Shown piece by piece: positions 41,790-50,524 of a DNA stretch of 50,524 nt. The position numbers were made by a program, and so were the translations under genes. Source of the stretch: Parabacteroides sp. PF5-9 (lineage in GTDB: Bacteria > Bacteroidota > Bacteroidia > Bacteroidales > Tannerellaceae); the NCBI RefSeq assembly GCF_029893105.1, contig NZ_JARXWG010000029.1, positions 1 to 50,524 on the forward strand, written 5' to 3'. The first letter of the stretch is position 1. Each line of letters opens with the position of its first letter. Below the pieces are notes generated by a model that was not told the origin of the DNA, did no database searches, and was given only the letters and a program-made list of their open reading frames with translations.

Positions 41790-44700
41790 ATGAAAAAAAA
41801 CATTACCAACATTCTTCTAATATTCTTGTTCAGCCATACACTATTACAAGCGCAGAAATTGACTGGATATATCTATGATAAAACTGGGAAAGAACCTGTT
41901 TCCAATGCTTCTATCTATTTAGACGGCACATCGTACAATACGATTTCGGATGCAAATGGTCAGTTTGAGCTGACATCAGGAGTACGCATCAACACTCCTT
42001 TGGTTATTAGCCATGTGAATTATGAAAAAATGATTGTGACCGCCCCTTATCAAGCAATGCCTGATACCCTGTTCTTGAAGGAAAAGATTACGGAGATAGA
42101 AGAGGTAATTGTTAAAAACAGCGTAAAAGAGAAGTACAGCCGGGAGAAGAAGCTCGCTGCATTTCGTGATCAGTTTTTAGGCTTAACTCGAAATGGAAAA
42201 ACGAGTCGTATTCTGAATGAGGAGGATATTCGCCTGATCTATGATTCGCGATCCAAACAGTTGACAGCAACTTCTGGTGTGCCTATTCTGATCGAAAACA
42301 GTGAACTAGGTTATCATATCCGGTTTGATCTTAAGGAGTTTAGTGTATGGTATAGCGACAATAGCTTGGGAAACTCAAAAGTTATTCGCTCGTTTTATCT
42401 GGGCACTTCTTTTTTTCAGGATAATGGAGCCTCCAATCTTGTAGTCAACAGCAACCGTGAAAAGACATATAAAGGTTCTGTGCCTGATTTTATCAGGAAT
42501 CTTTACTTGGGAACATTGGAAGAGTCTGGATTTGTGATTAAAAAAAGGAATAAAAGAGTATTAGTCAATGACTGTTTTTCTGTTAGTTATACCCCTGAGG
42601 GTGCTCTTGTGAGGGTGAAACGGTTTGACGTTGAGGAAGACACCAAACCGGAACTGAGTTATGATATGGCGGATGAGATGCTCAGATTAAGTGAATATGA
42701 AAAGGGGGACAGTTCCGAGTTTCCATTTCTGGATATTTCGTATGGAAAGAACCGTTCACAGATACAATTTCAAACCGATTCTTTTTTTATTGATCACTTT
42801 CGTATCATTACTCCTGTAGATAAAGTGGTGTTCTCCGGTTATATGGGCAAAATGAGGGTGGGGGATAGTTTCCCTTCGGATTATGTGTCTCTGAGCGATT
42901 CTACAAATATGCCGGATATATTAATGAGAGGAAATTCCATTTTCGACCATTTTCGTCGTCAGTTGGAGGTTTATCCCCAGGAGAAGCTTCACCTGCATCT
43001 CGACCGGGACTATTATGTGCCGGGCGAACGAATATGGTTTAAGGCCTATTTGGCAGATGCACTTACCCATCAATCAAGCAATTTAAGCCGGTATGTTTAT
43101 GTCGAACTACTTGATGCGTCCGACGGATTGATCCACCGTGTGATGCTGCGCCCGGAACAGGGTATGCATTACGGGCATATATTCCTTTCCGAAGCCATGC
43201 CGGAAGGTTATTATACCGTTCGTGCCTATACCTCTTATATGGATAATCCCGATGGTGATTATTTCTTCAGAAAGTCGATCCGGATCGGTGATATTTCAGG
43301 TAAGCAGGCTGTTGCTTTAAAATCGGAAAAGAAGACACAGCTTCAGGACTTTGATGTGTCGTTTTTCCCGGAGGGAGGAAGCCTGTTGGAAGGTACTTTA
43401 TGTAAAGTGGCTTTTAAAGCGTTGAATGCTGATGGATCTTCTGCATATATTTCTGGCAATGTAATAGATGAAGAAGGAAATATACAAAGTTCACTACACA
43501 CCCTTCATGCCGGGATGGGTATTTTTGGATTTATTCCGGGAAAAGGGAAACGTTATTTTGTCGAATGTGCAGATTTGAATGGTAATCAAAAAAAGTTTAT
43601 TCTTCCTGATGCACTTTCTGATGCTTATGCGCTTACAGCATCTTATGGCAGAGATGACCGATTGATAGTAGGGCGGCAGAAAGCAACTGGAGTAAACGAT
43701 GTTTCTTCAATGTATATTCTGCTTCATTGTCGTGGAGAGATATTATATTTCAACCACTGGAAAGCAACCACCCCTTTTATGACTTTTCATAAAGACGATC
43801 TTCCTTCGGGGGTCATTCATATTTTACTGTTTGATGAACAAATGAATCCGTTAAGCGAACGTCTTGTCTTTTGTCTGAATGATAATCAGGCTCAATTGTC
43901 ATTTTCAACGGATAAGGAATACTATGATATACGGGATAAAATAACTGCGAATCTTTTAATTACTGATAGGGATGGTTTTCCGTTATCAGGCAATTATTCC
44001 GTTTCGGTCACCGATGATAAAGATCAGGCAGTTGACCATTCGGTATCCATCCTTTCGACAATGTTGTTGACTTCCGAGTTGAAAGGATATATTGAATCAC
44101 CTGCTTACTACTTCCAAAATAATGATGAAAAGTCGGCACAATTATTGGATTTACTGATGTTGACACACGGCTGGCGAAGATATGATGTGGCGGAAGTAGT
44201 GAAAGGGAATGTCGAATCACCCCGACAAAAACCGGAAACAAATCTTGCCATATTAGGAAAAGTAACGACTCAGTTAACTGATCGTCCTGTAAAAAATAGT
44301 TCCATTAGTATGATGACGATGAGTACAGGAGAAATATTTGAGACAACAACCTCGGAAGATGGAGGCTTTGTTTTTGATGAATTCGAATTTCCCGACAGCA
44401 CTATATTCTTTCTTCGTGCAGAGAATAGTAATGGACGTTCTTCTGTGGAATTGCGATTGAATAAGAAATCTTTTCCAATGCCTAAAGCGTTATTATTTGA
44501 TCCACATACTGTGGCGACAGTTCAGAATGCCCCTATAGAACTAACCGGAACATTTATGGAGAAAGCTTCTGAACGTTCTAAGTTCGATGATGAAATGCGT
44601 ATCATCCATTTGCAGGATGTGGATATTGTAGCCCGTAAACAAAAGAAAGATCCCGAACCCTTTTCTGTTTTTTCTAAAATGGCCAGTATTTCGATCGGGT

Positions 44701-45281
44701 TAACGGAGTTGGAAGAGAAAAAGCCTGCTACATTGTTGGATGCTTTTGCGGGAATCCCCGGATTTACTGTTAAAGCTATAGGAGAAGATCCAAATGATCT
44801 TGAATTTGGTGGTGCTGTTTTTATTGATGATGTTTATATGTCTCCTGAAATGGGAAATCCTTTAGAGATGATCCGTGTTCATGATATTGAACGTATAGAC
44901 ATATTTCGTGCTGGTGCAGAAAGTGGAATTTATGGGGTATTGGGGGTAAATGGTGTTATCAGTATCACCACAAAACGCGGCGAAGGCATCCCGGAAAGCA
45001 TAAAGGAGATACATCATCAAAAAACAATCATGCCGTTGGGTTATCAGCAACCGATCGAATTCTATTCTCCCCGTTATGAGACGCAGGAGCAGAAGTTTGA
45101 TATTAAACCCGATTTACGCACAACAATCTTCTGGAAACCCGATCTTGTGACTGCTGCAGACGGAAAAACTTCTTTTGAATTTTACACCTCTGACTTTTCG
45201 ACCACCTATTCGGTTATCATCGAAGGATTGACTCAGGATGGCCGGATTGTACATGAAGTGCGACCACTTTTTGTCAAATAA
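41790..45281 (+). CDS. Carboxypeptidase-regulatory / A2M-like / TonB-plug protein
   Basis: About 1163 residues with signal peptide ITNILLIFLFSHTLLQAQ. Order of domains: carboxypeptidase-regulatory-like sandwich (about 25-105, GYIYDKTGKEPVSNASIYLDG); a middle region; macroglobulin-like domains from about 400 (LHLHLDRDYYVPGERIWFKA); and near the end a TonB-dependent receptor plug (about 980-1070: GAVFIDDVYMSPEMGNPLEM, GVNGVISITTKRG). The final 80 residues resemble an A2M-like strand (PDLVTAADGKTSFEFYTSDF). No 22-strand barrel follows the plug, so this is not a canonical SusC receptor. The ATG at 41790 is fixed by the signal peptide. It has its own promoter. Confidence 0.86.
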   Translation: MKKNITNILLIFLFSHTLLQAQKLTGYIYDKTGKEPVSNASIYLDGTSYNTISDANGQFELTSGVRINTPLVISHVNYEKMIVTAPYQAMPDTLFLKEKITEIEEVIVKNSVKEKYSREKKLAAFRDQFLGLTRNGKTSRILNEEDIRLIYDSRSKQLTATSGVPILIENSELGYHIRFDLKEFSVWYSDNSLGNSKVIRSFYLGTSFFQDNGASNLVVNSNREKTYKGSVPDFIRNLYLGTLEESGFVIKKRNKRVLVNDCFSVSYTPEGALVRVKRFDVEEDTKPELSYDMADEMLRLSEYEKGDSSEFPFLDISYGKNRSQIQFQTDSFFIDHFRIITPVDKVVFSGYMGKMRVGDSFPSDYVSLSDSTNMPDILMRGNSIFDHFRRQLEVYPQEKLHLHLDRDYYVPGERIWFKAYLADALTHQSSNLSRYVYVELLDASDGLIHRVMLRPEQGMHYGHIFLSEAMPEGYYTVRAYTSYMDNPDGDYFFRKSIRIGDISGKQAVALKSEKKTQLQDFDVSFFPEGGSLLEGTLCKVAFKALNADGSSAYISGNVIDEEGNIQSSLHTLHAGMGIFGFIPGKGKRYFVECADLNGNQKKFILPDALSDAYALTASYGRDDRLIVGRQKATGVNDVSSMYILLHCRGEILYFNHWKATTPFMTFHKDDLPSGVIHILLFDEQMNPLSERLVFCLNDNQAQLSFSTDKEYYDIRDKITANLLITDRDGFPLSGNYSVSVTDDKDQAVDHSVSILSTMLLTSELKGYIESPAYYFQNNDEKSAQLLDLLMLTHGWRRYDVAEVVKGNVESPRQKPETNLAILGKVTTQLTDRPVKNSSISMMTMSTGEIFETTTSEDGGFVFDEFEFPDSTIFFLRAENSNGRSSVELRLNKKSFPMPKALLFDPHTVATVQNAPIELTGTFMEKASERSKFDDEMRIIHLQDVDIVARKQKKDPEPFSVFSKMASISIGLTELEEKKPATLLDAFAGIPGFTVKAIGEDPNDLEFGGAVFIDDVYMSPEMGNPLEMIRVHDIERIDIFRAGAESGIYGVLGVNGVISITTKRGEGIPESIKEIHHQKTIMPLGYQQPIEFYSPRYETQEQKFDIKPDLRTTIFWKPDLVTAADGKTSFEFYTSDFSTTYSVIIEGLTQDGRIVHEVRPLFVK

Positions 45282-45368
45282 GCCGATTTTTATATTAATT
45301 TCTGTTAAGGAATGGGCGAAAAAAGAGTCTTTGTCCCCTGTTTTTCTCTTTTTAGTGAAAAAATAAGT

Positions 45369-45460
45369 ACGATTTCATCGCGAAATATCGCTTTAAAGTA
45401 AGTTGTGACCAAACTGTGACCTCAATTCCTTTTTTTCTTTTTATGTTTTACATACTTTCG
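45369..45460 (+). promoter_or_regulatory. Composite GTGAC-repeat promoter, copy 4 (C39 exporter)
   Basis: ACGATTTCATCG at 45369-45380, 22 bases, then TTGTGACCAAACTGTGACC from 45403. TACTTTCG (45453-45460) begins exactly 29 bases after the CTC and matches the -7 consensus at five of six fixed positions. The exporter ATG is 45 bases on. Confidence 0.85.
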
Positions 45461-45504
45461 GAGCATCATTAGAACGAGTGTGAAACATTGTGAAGCTAAA
45501 ATGA

Positions 45505-47703
45505 ATGTTAAAATCTTTTCCGCATTATAAACAACTGGATGCCATGGATTGTGGTCCGACCTGTCTTCGTATGATCGCGAAGTATTACGGGCGAACCTAT
45601 TCGGTACAATATCTCCGGGAGAAGGCGTTCCTGACCCGCGAAGGGGTGTCGATGTTGGGGATCAGTGATGCGGCCGAGTTGATCGGGTTCCGAACAATTG
45701 GGGTGAAGATTACTTTAGATCAACTGAAAAGAGAGACACCTTTACCTTGTATTCTTCATTGGAACCAGAGCCATTTTGTGGTGCTTTATAAAATTAAAAA
45801 CAATAAATACTACATTTCCGATCCGGCCAATACACAAGTGTCATATAGGGAAGAAGAGTTTAAGCGTTGTTGGTTAAGTACGAAAGTCGGCGACCATGAT
45901 GCGGGAACCACGTTGTTGTTGGAGCCGGGACCTATGTTTTATACCTTCAGTGAGGAGGATAAAGATCAAAACAGACGTGGGCTCTCTTTCTTTTTCCGTT
46001 ATCTGACGCCTTACAAACGGGAATTTATTCAGCTGATTCTGGGCATGGTAACAGCCAGTATCCTGCAATTAATTATGCCTTTCCTGACCCAGGCATTGGT
46101 AGATATCGGTATCCGTGACAGTAACCTGAGTTTTATTACGTTGATACTGATTGCTCAACTGGTGATTTTTATTGCCCGGTTATCGGTCGATTTTATCCGT
46201 AGCTGGATCTTATTGCATGTCAATACCCGGATTAATATCGCCTTGATCTCGGACTTTCTGGCTAAACTGATGCGATTGCCTTTGCGGTTTTTCGATACAA
46301 AAAAAGTCGGAGATATCATACAGCGGATCGGTGATCATAGCCGGATCGAAGCGTTTATGACCGGTTCGTCGATCAATACCTTATTCTCGTTTGTCAACTT
46401 TATTGTTTTTGGTTTTGTGTTGGCCTATTACGATTTGAAAATACTGGGATTATTTCTTTTAGGCAATGGATTATACGTCGCCTGGGTATTGGCCTTTATG
46501 CGGTATCGGCGGGAGTTGGATATCAAACGCTTTGCGCAGGCTGCCAGTGAGCAGAGCAACCTGTATCAGTTGATTACCGGTATGCAGGAGATTAAACTCA
46601 ATAATTGCGAGACCGAGAAACGTTGGCAATGGGAACGTATTCAGGTCAAACTATTTAAAATAAGTATAAAAGGCTTAGCCTTACAACAATATCAACAGCT
46701 TGGGACGGCGTTTTTTAACCAAAGCACCAACATCCTTATTTCCTTTCTCGCCGCCCGAGCTGTTGTTTCCGGTGATATGACACTGGGTATGATGATGTCG
46801 CTCACCTATATTGTCGGACAACTATCGGCGCCTGTAGAGCAGTTTATCGGATTTGCCCGTGATTTTCAAGATGCGAAGATCAGCCTGGAACGTTTAGGTG
46901 AGATTCATCAGAAAGAAGACGAAGAGCAAACTCTGGATACGAAATTAACAGCCCTTCCGGAAAACCGGACACTGTATATCGAGAACCTGAACTTTAGCTA
47001 TGATGGGGCTGATCGCGATTATGTATTGGATGGTATAAACCTGGAAATACCGGCACGTAAAGTGACAGCTATCGTAGGAGCCAGTGGGAGTGGCAAGACG
47101 ACATTGATCAAGCTGCTCCTTGGTTTCTATGAGCCGAATAAAGGAACGATCAAAGTGGGGGATATCGGGTTACAATACATCAACCCGCATGTGTGGCGTG
47201 CACATAGTGGCAGTGTGATGCAGGATGGGTTTATTTTTTCGGATACGATCGCTAAGAATATCGCCATTGGGGTGGAGGCGATCGACAAAGAGCGGTTGTT
47301 GCATGCGGTTACCGTCGCCAATATCCGTGAGTTTATCGATTCGTTGCCTTTGGGGTATAATACAATCATTGGCATGGAAGGTAATGGTATCAGTCAGGGA
47401 CAACGCCAACGGATACTGATCGCCCGAGCCGTTTATAAAAATCCGGAGTATATATTCCTCGACGAAGCGACTAATGCGTTGGATGCCAATAATGAAAAAG
47501 AGATTATGGCTCATTTGCATGAGTTTTATATCGGCAAGACGGTCGTGGTCGTGGCTCATCGCCTGAGTACGGTACGGGATGCCGACCATATCGTGGTACT
47601 GGATGGAGGGAAAGTCGCGGAAGAAGGAACGCATGAGGAGTTGACGCGGCGGAAAGGAAAATACTATCAGCTGGTAAAGAATCAGCTTGAATTGGGAAGC
47701 TGA
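45505..47703 (+). CDS. C39 peptidase-containing ABC exporter (PCAT)
   Basis: A 732-residue exporter. The N-terminal C39 peptidase has catalytic Cys16 (DAMDCGPTCLRMIAKYYG), His90 (SHFVVLYK) and Asp106 (SDPA), all present. Six membrane helices follow (about 170-440). The nucleotide-binding domain has Walker A GASGSGKTT, signature GISQGQRQR and Walker B YIFLDEATNALD. It should cleave after the Gly-Gly of the precursor and export the core peptide. It is the first gene of a two-gene unit with the HlyD adaptor. A nine-codon frame starting 4 bases upstream (45501) overlaps its start. Confidence 0.96.
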   Translation: MLKSFPHYKQLDAMDCGPTCLRMIAKYYGRTYSVQYLREKAFLTREGVSMLGISDAAELIGFRTIGVKITLDQLKRETPLPCILHWNQSHFVVLYKIKNNKYYISDPANTQVSYREEEFKRCWLSTKVGDHDAGTTLLLEPGPMFYTFSEEDKDQNRRGLSFFFRYLTPYKREFIQLILGMVTASILQLIMPFLTQALVDIGIRDSNLSFITLILIAQLVIFIARLSVDFIRSWILLHVNTRINIALISDFLAKLMRLPLRFFDTKKVGDIIQRIGDHSRIEAFMTGSSINTLFSFVNFIVFGFVLAYYDLKILGLFLLGNGLYVAWVLAFMRYRRELDIKRFAQAASEQSNLYQLITGMQEIKLNNCETEKRWQWERIQVKLFKISIKGLALQQYQQLGTAFFNQSTNILISFLAARAVVSGDMTLGMMMSLTYIVGQLSAPVEQFIGFARDFQDAKISLERLGEIHQKEDEEQTLDTKLTALPENRTLYIENLNFSYDGADRDYVLDGINLEIPARKVTAIVGASGSGKTTLIKLLLGFYEPNKGTIKVGDIGLQYINPHVWRAHSGSVMQDGFIFSDTIAKNIAIGVEAIDKERLLHAVTVANIREFIDSLPLGYNTIIGMEGNGISQGQRQRILIARAVYKNPEYIFLDEATNALDANNEKEIMAHLHEFYIGKTVVVVAHRLSTVRDADHIVVLDGGKVAEEGTHEELTRRKGKYYQLVKNQLELGS

Positions 47704-47809
47704 TTCTTTACCAGTTGAAATTGACAATGGAAATATAAAAAAAGAATAACTCTGTAAGACTTAGATAAATAATTGAAATGAAGAATAAAAGAAACAAGAT
47801 TGTATTTCT

Positions 47810-49099
47810 ATGAAGAAATCTGAAATAGAAATACGAAGCGAAGAAGTGCAGGAGGTGATGGGGCAGATTCCTGCCTGGATTGTGCGATGGGGCATTACGA
47901 TCTTGTTTGTTGTTATTTTGATATTGGTGATCGGAAGTTGTTTTTTCAGGTATCCCGATGTGATTGTGACGGAGATGACGCTCACCGGTTCTCAGCCGGT
48001 AGCACAGGTGGTGGCTCGTTCGTCGGGAAAGATCAACGGACTTTGGGTTGGCGACGGGCAATCGGTGGAGCAGGGCATGATCCTGGCGGTTATAGAAAAT
48101 GCAGCGAATACCCAGGAGGTGTTGAACTTGAAAAAGTTCCTGGAAAAAACAGACCGGATCGATACGGTCATTCCGTTGGTCGATATCGGTGGTTCACTGG
48201 GAGATATCCAGTCGGCTTACGCCTCCTTTTTGAATAGCGTATATGAATACCGCAATTATAAAGCGTTGGATTATTATCCGAAGAAGATCACTTCCACCAA
48301 TGACCAGATTGAAAAATACAAAGTATACGCCTCTAATTTAAAACAGCAACAACAGGTGATGGAGTTGCAACATGAGATTGCCGGTCGGCAGTATGCACGC
48401 GATTCGTTGTTGTTTGTCAGACAGGTGCTTTCACCGTCGGAACATGAAACTTCGCGAACCACCTGGCTGCAAAGCCGCTATTCGTTGGAGGGCACCAATG
48501 CGTCATTGCAGAATCTGAACATACAAATCGGTCAGTTGGAAGAGACCTTGTTGGATCTGAGGTTGCAACAACAGGAGAAAGAAAGTGTGTTGACGCAGAA
48601 TCTCCGGGTGGCTATCGAACAGTTGCAAAGTGGCATCAATGGCTGGGAACTGAATTATTGCCTGACGGCTCCGATCGCCGGAAAAGTAACTTTTACAACC
48701 TATTGGAATGAAAATCAATATATCCGGGCAGGAGAAAATGCATTTACCGTTGTGCCGGATGAAGATGAGGCAGTAGTGGGAAAAGCGCTTTTACCTGTAC
48801 AGCGATCGGGAAAGGTCAGGACGGGCCAGCGGGTGATCACCCGTTTCTTGAACTATCCCGATCAGGAGTTTGGTATAGTCAATGGAGTGGTCGCATCGAT
48901 CTCATTAGTCCCTTCGGAAAACAACTATATGGTGGAAGTCGCCTTCCCGGAAGGGTTGACCACCAACTACGGCAAGACCTTACCCTTATCACACGAGATG
49001 AAAGCTTCGGCAGAGATTGTCACGGAAGAGTTGCGACTGATCGAACGGTTTTTTATGCCGCTGAAACGGATATGGAAAGAAGGGATGAGTAAAGAATGA
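47810..49099 (+). CDS. HlyD-family membrane fusion protein
   Basis: A 429-residue periplasmic adaptor. One membrane helix (about 27-47, WGITILFVVILILVIGSC) follows a cytoplasmic start. A biotinyl-lipoyl half-motif (VVARSSGKINGLWVGDGQSV) comes next, then a coiled-coil hairpin (about 90-270), then the second half-motif (LTAPIAGKVTFTTYWNENQY) and beta-barrel. It links the C39 exporter to an outer-membrane channel, not encoded in this window. It lies 106 bases downstream of the exporter gene. Confidence 0.93.
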   Translation: MKKSEIEIRSEEVQEVMGQIPAWIVRWGITILFVVILILVIGSCFFRYPDVIVTEMTLTGSQPVAQVVARSSGKINGLWVGDGQSVEQGMILAVIENAANTQEVLNLKKFLEKTDRIDTVIPLVDIGGSLGDIQSAYASFLNSVYEYRNYKALDYYPKKITSTNDQIEKYKVYASNLKQQQQVMELQHEIAGRQYARDSLLFVRQVLSPSEHETSRTTWLQSRYSLEGTNASLQNLNIQIGQLEETLLDLRLQQQEKESVLTQNLRVAIEQLQSGINGWELNYCLTAPIAGKVTFTTYWNENQYIRAGENAFTVVPDEDEAVVGKALLPVQRSGKVRTGQRVITRFLNYPDQEFGIVNGVVASISLVPSENNYMVEVAFPEGLTTNYGKTLPLSHEMKASAEIVTEELRLIERFFMPLKRIWKEGMSKE

Positions 49100-49158
49100 T
49101 TAATGGTTAATGATATCCCATATTTATTCTACTCTTTATGCACATTTTTTGATCATAT

Positions 49159-49384
49159 CAAGTAAACATTCTCAGCTCCTCGCCTGGCCAGGCGAGGGGG
49201 ACCGCCGCTTGCGGTGGTGGAGTGGTTGTAGAGTGGTAAATAATAAACAAAACTCTAGTTGGTATCTGCTCGTAAAATGCTATATTCGTCTGATATTCAG
49301 ATTTGTTCATGTGAAGCGACCACTCCACCGCAGCAGAGCAGCGGTTCCCCTCGCCTGGCCAGGCAAGGAGCTAAGATACTTTTT
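49159..49384. repeat. GC-rich inverted-repeat element, copy 2
   Basis: Left arm starts CAAGTAAACATTCTC and contains CTCGCCTGGCCAGGCGAG and CCGCCGCTTGCGG. The right arm (about 49319-49375) is its diverged inverse and contains CTCGCCTGGCCAGGC. It is in the same orientation as copy 1, so the two elements bracket the secretion locus. A shorter GC-rich tract at 49934-49966 may be another remnant. Confidence 0.78.
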
Positions 49385-50093
49385 CCATATCGATCATCTT
49401 ATTGACAAAATGTCAAAATACCCCCTTCAACAGGCTCTTCGTTGCCCTTAGACCCGGGAATCGTTTCAAATATCCTCCTCTCCGGAAGTTCGCTGTTGTC
49501 AAAATGTAGGCCAGTCGATCTTATACCGTCACTTATTGATCGTGAAACGAAAACCGTGTAGATCATTTCCGGAGTGTTGGAATCCGAAACACTTATTTGA
49601 TGGAAAAATGATTATTTCAAATGCAACTATTTTTTGCACCATCCAGGTGAAAAAAAGATGATTTTCCGACTGTTTTTTATCGTTTTTTGCCTGTTACAGA
49701 AAAAGAACGCATTCTCTCCGGCAAATCATCAGCATCATTGTTGCGCGTGTTCTACATGATTTTAAAAATCTTTTAGATAACTGTCGGATATCATTAATAT
49801 GATTTTTTTAACACTCGCTTTTGAGTCGTAAAAAGGGGGTGGAAAACCTTGTTTTTTTGTCTGTTTGGTGTTTTTTTCCTCTTTTGTGTGTTACTAAAAT
49901 GGGCGGTTTGGTGTTATTTTGATACTGGAGAGCACCTCTCCCCCTGCCCCCTCTCCACAAGAGAGGGGAAATGAATATTTCTTTGGTACATCAGTTATTG
50001 ACTCATTGGTATTTTTAATTTCGTTAACTTAAAAAAGTAAAATAAAAATACGTTTTCAACAAATACTGCTGTTTTTCTATCGTTAAAAAATAA
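49385..50093. other. Gene-free stretch before the last promoter
   Basis: Between the GC-rich element and the composite promoter I find no open frame with recognisable content and no RNA gene. The sequence is AT-rich with several T-runs. The GC-rich tract at 49934-49966 is the only notable structure. Confidence 0.5.
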
Positions 50094-50184
50094 CGATTTC
50101 ATCGTAATTTTTTGATCAATTATAACTTGTGACCAAACTGTGACCTCAAAAACTTGGTTTTTCTATTTATTATCCATATCATTG
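50094..50184 (+). promoter_or_regulatory. Composite GTGAC-repeat promoter, copy 5 (last propeller gene)
   Basis: ACGATTTCATCG at 50094-50105, 21 bases, then TTGTGACCAAACTGTGACC from 50127. TATCATTG (50177-50184) starts exactly 29 bases after CTC, matching five of six fixed bases of the -7 consensus. The reading frame begins about 117 bases later. Confidence 0.82.
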
Positions 50185-50301
50185 ATGGCAGAAACTGTCA
50201 AGTAGCCAAAGTGATTTCAACTAATTCATAATGGGCTAAAGCTAATTTGCAATTTATACCTCATGCATAATACAAAAAAATCATATAAATCTACTATTGT
50301 T

Positions 50302-50524
50302 ATGAAAAATCATTTACCATTATAACAACGATCCTGTTTTTTATGGCAGGATGCGGAGAAGAAAATAACCAATCAACAGGTGAGTTTATCACTGTGGATG
50401 TTTCGATAAAGTATCCTAAAAAGGAATTGATTCTTCAGGATTTTTTGGATGTGGAATATATTCCGTTGGAAACTAAGGATGAGTTTATAACTACTGGTTT
50501 TGTGCAAGCTATCGGTAAAGATGT
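50302..50524 (+). pseudogene. Propeller lipoprotein with a one-base frameshift at its start, cut by the window end
   Basis: From ATG at 50302 the frame stops after seven codons (MKNHLPL). One base later the frame reads KSFTIITTILFFMAGCGEENN, a good lipoprotein signal with lipobox AGC, and then VDVSIKYPKKELILQDFLDV followed by EYIPLETKDEF, as in the 6-bladed propeller lipoproteins upstream. Inserting one A into the A5 run after ATG would give MKKSFTIITT and restore the frame. It is therefore a phase-off gene, a pseudogene or a sequencing error. The only in-frame ATG (50343) would cut off most of the signal peptide. The gene continues beyond the window. Confidence 0.82.

Noticed and set aside
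41790-45281. SusC-type TonB-dependent receptor
   Set aside because: The plug-like domain is at the C-terminus and no barrel follows; no SusD gene is adjacent.

Overview
The window looks like a chromosomal segment of a Bacteroidales gut bacterium, most likely Parabacteroides or a close relative. The reasons are TAnnTTTG-type -7 promoter boxes without Shine-Dalgarno sequences, a 308-residue NusB, DUF5606, PUR-like DUF3276 and DUF3244 proteins, Mfa1/Mfa2-type fimbrial genes, TPR-membrane-HTH regulators, DUF4249, 6-bladed beta-propeller lipoproteins and a VKOR fusion protein. The species is inference; nothing here fixes it.

Layout. 1-9 kb is housekeeping: a minus-strand run nusB-yajC-ybbR-like-coaE-DUF5606, a PUR-like protein, a 2[4Fe-4S] ferredoxin, a PorT-like barrel protein, then the minus-strand run rsfS-ftsH-cdsA. 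9.2-11.0 kb holds tRNA-Gln(CUG), two tandem ORF6N-domain genes with near-identical ends, and a small lipoprotein. 11.2-19.2 kb holds lpxB-surE (minus), a Tat-exported Gfo/Idh/MocA oxidoreductase, a double-receiver/pyruvate-phosphate-dikinase-like protein (minus) and gdhA. 20.1-22.7 kb encodes a fimbrial major subunit and its anchor. 22.7-25.8 kb holds Mla-type permease and ATPase genes, lptB and a secreted DUF1080 protein.

26.0-50.5 kb is the accessory region. It starts with a membrane-spanning TPR regulator and a DUF3244 secreted protein. A secretion locus follows: a VKOR-thioredoxin fusion with a degenerate C39-like N-terminus; a 65-residue double-glycine precursor with a six-cysteine core; six consecutive 6-bladed beta-propeller lipoproteins; a LanC-like protein; a DxD glycosyltransferase; a DUF4249 lipoprotein; a large carboxypeptidase-regulatory/TonB-plug protein; a C39 peptidase-containing ABC exporter; and an HlyD-type adaptor. 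The window ends inside another propeller lipoprotein whose start codon is out of frame by one base. My working model is that the precursor is exported and cleaved at Gly-Gly by the C39 exporter with HlyD, and disulfide-bonded by the VKOR protein. The propellers, DUF4249 and plug proteins would act at the outer surface.

Signals not explained by genes. (1) A composite promoter element, an 11-bp-spaced GTGAC direct repeat, occurs five times in 27.7-50.2 kb, always with TA exactly 29 nt downstream, and in three copies with an upstream ACGATTTCATCG box. It defines a candidate regulon. (2) Three intergenic elements are each exactly 84 bp, built as four 18-bp units separated by 4-bp spacers. The units fit TTTASASSTASSTSTAAA, with every A/T position fixed and only G-versus-C varying. 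(3) GC-rich inverted-repeat elements sit at 28.3 and 49.2 kb on both sides of the secretion locus. (4) Patchwork identity at gene junctions in the propeller array suggests cassette shuffling or gene conversion.
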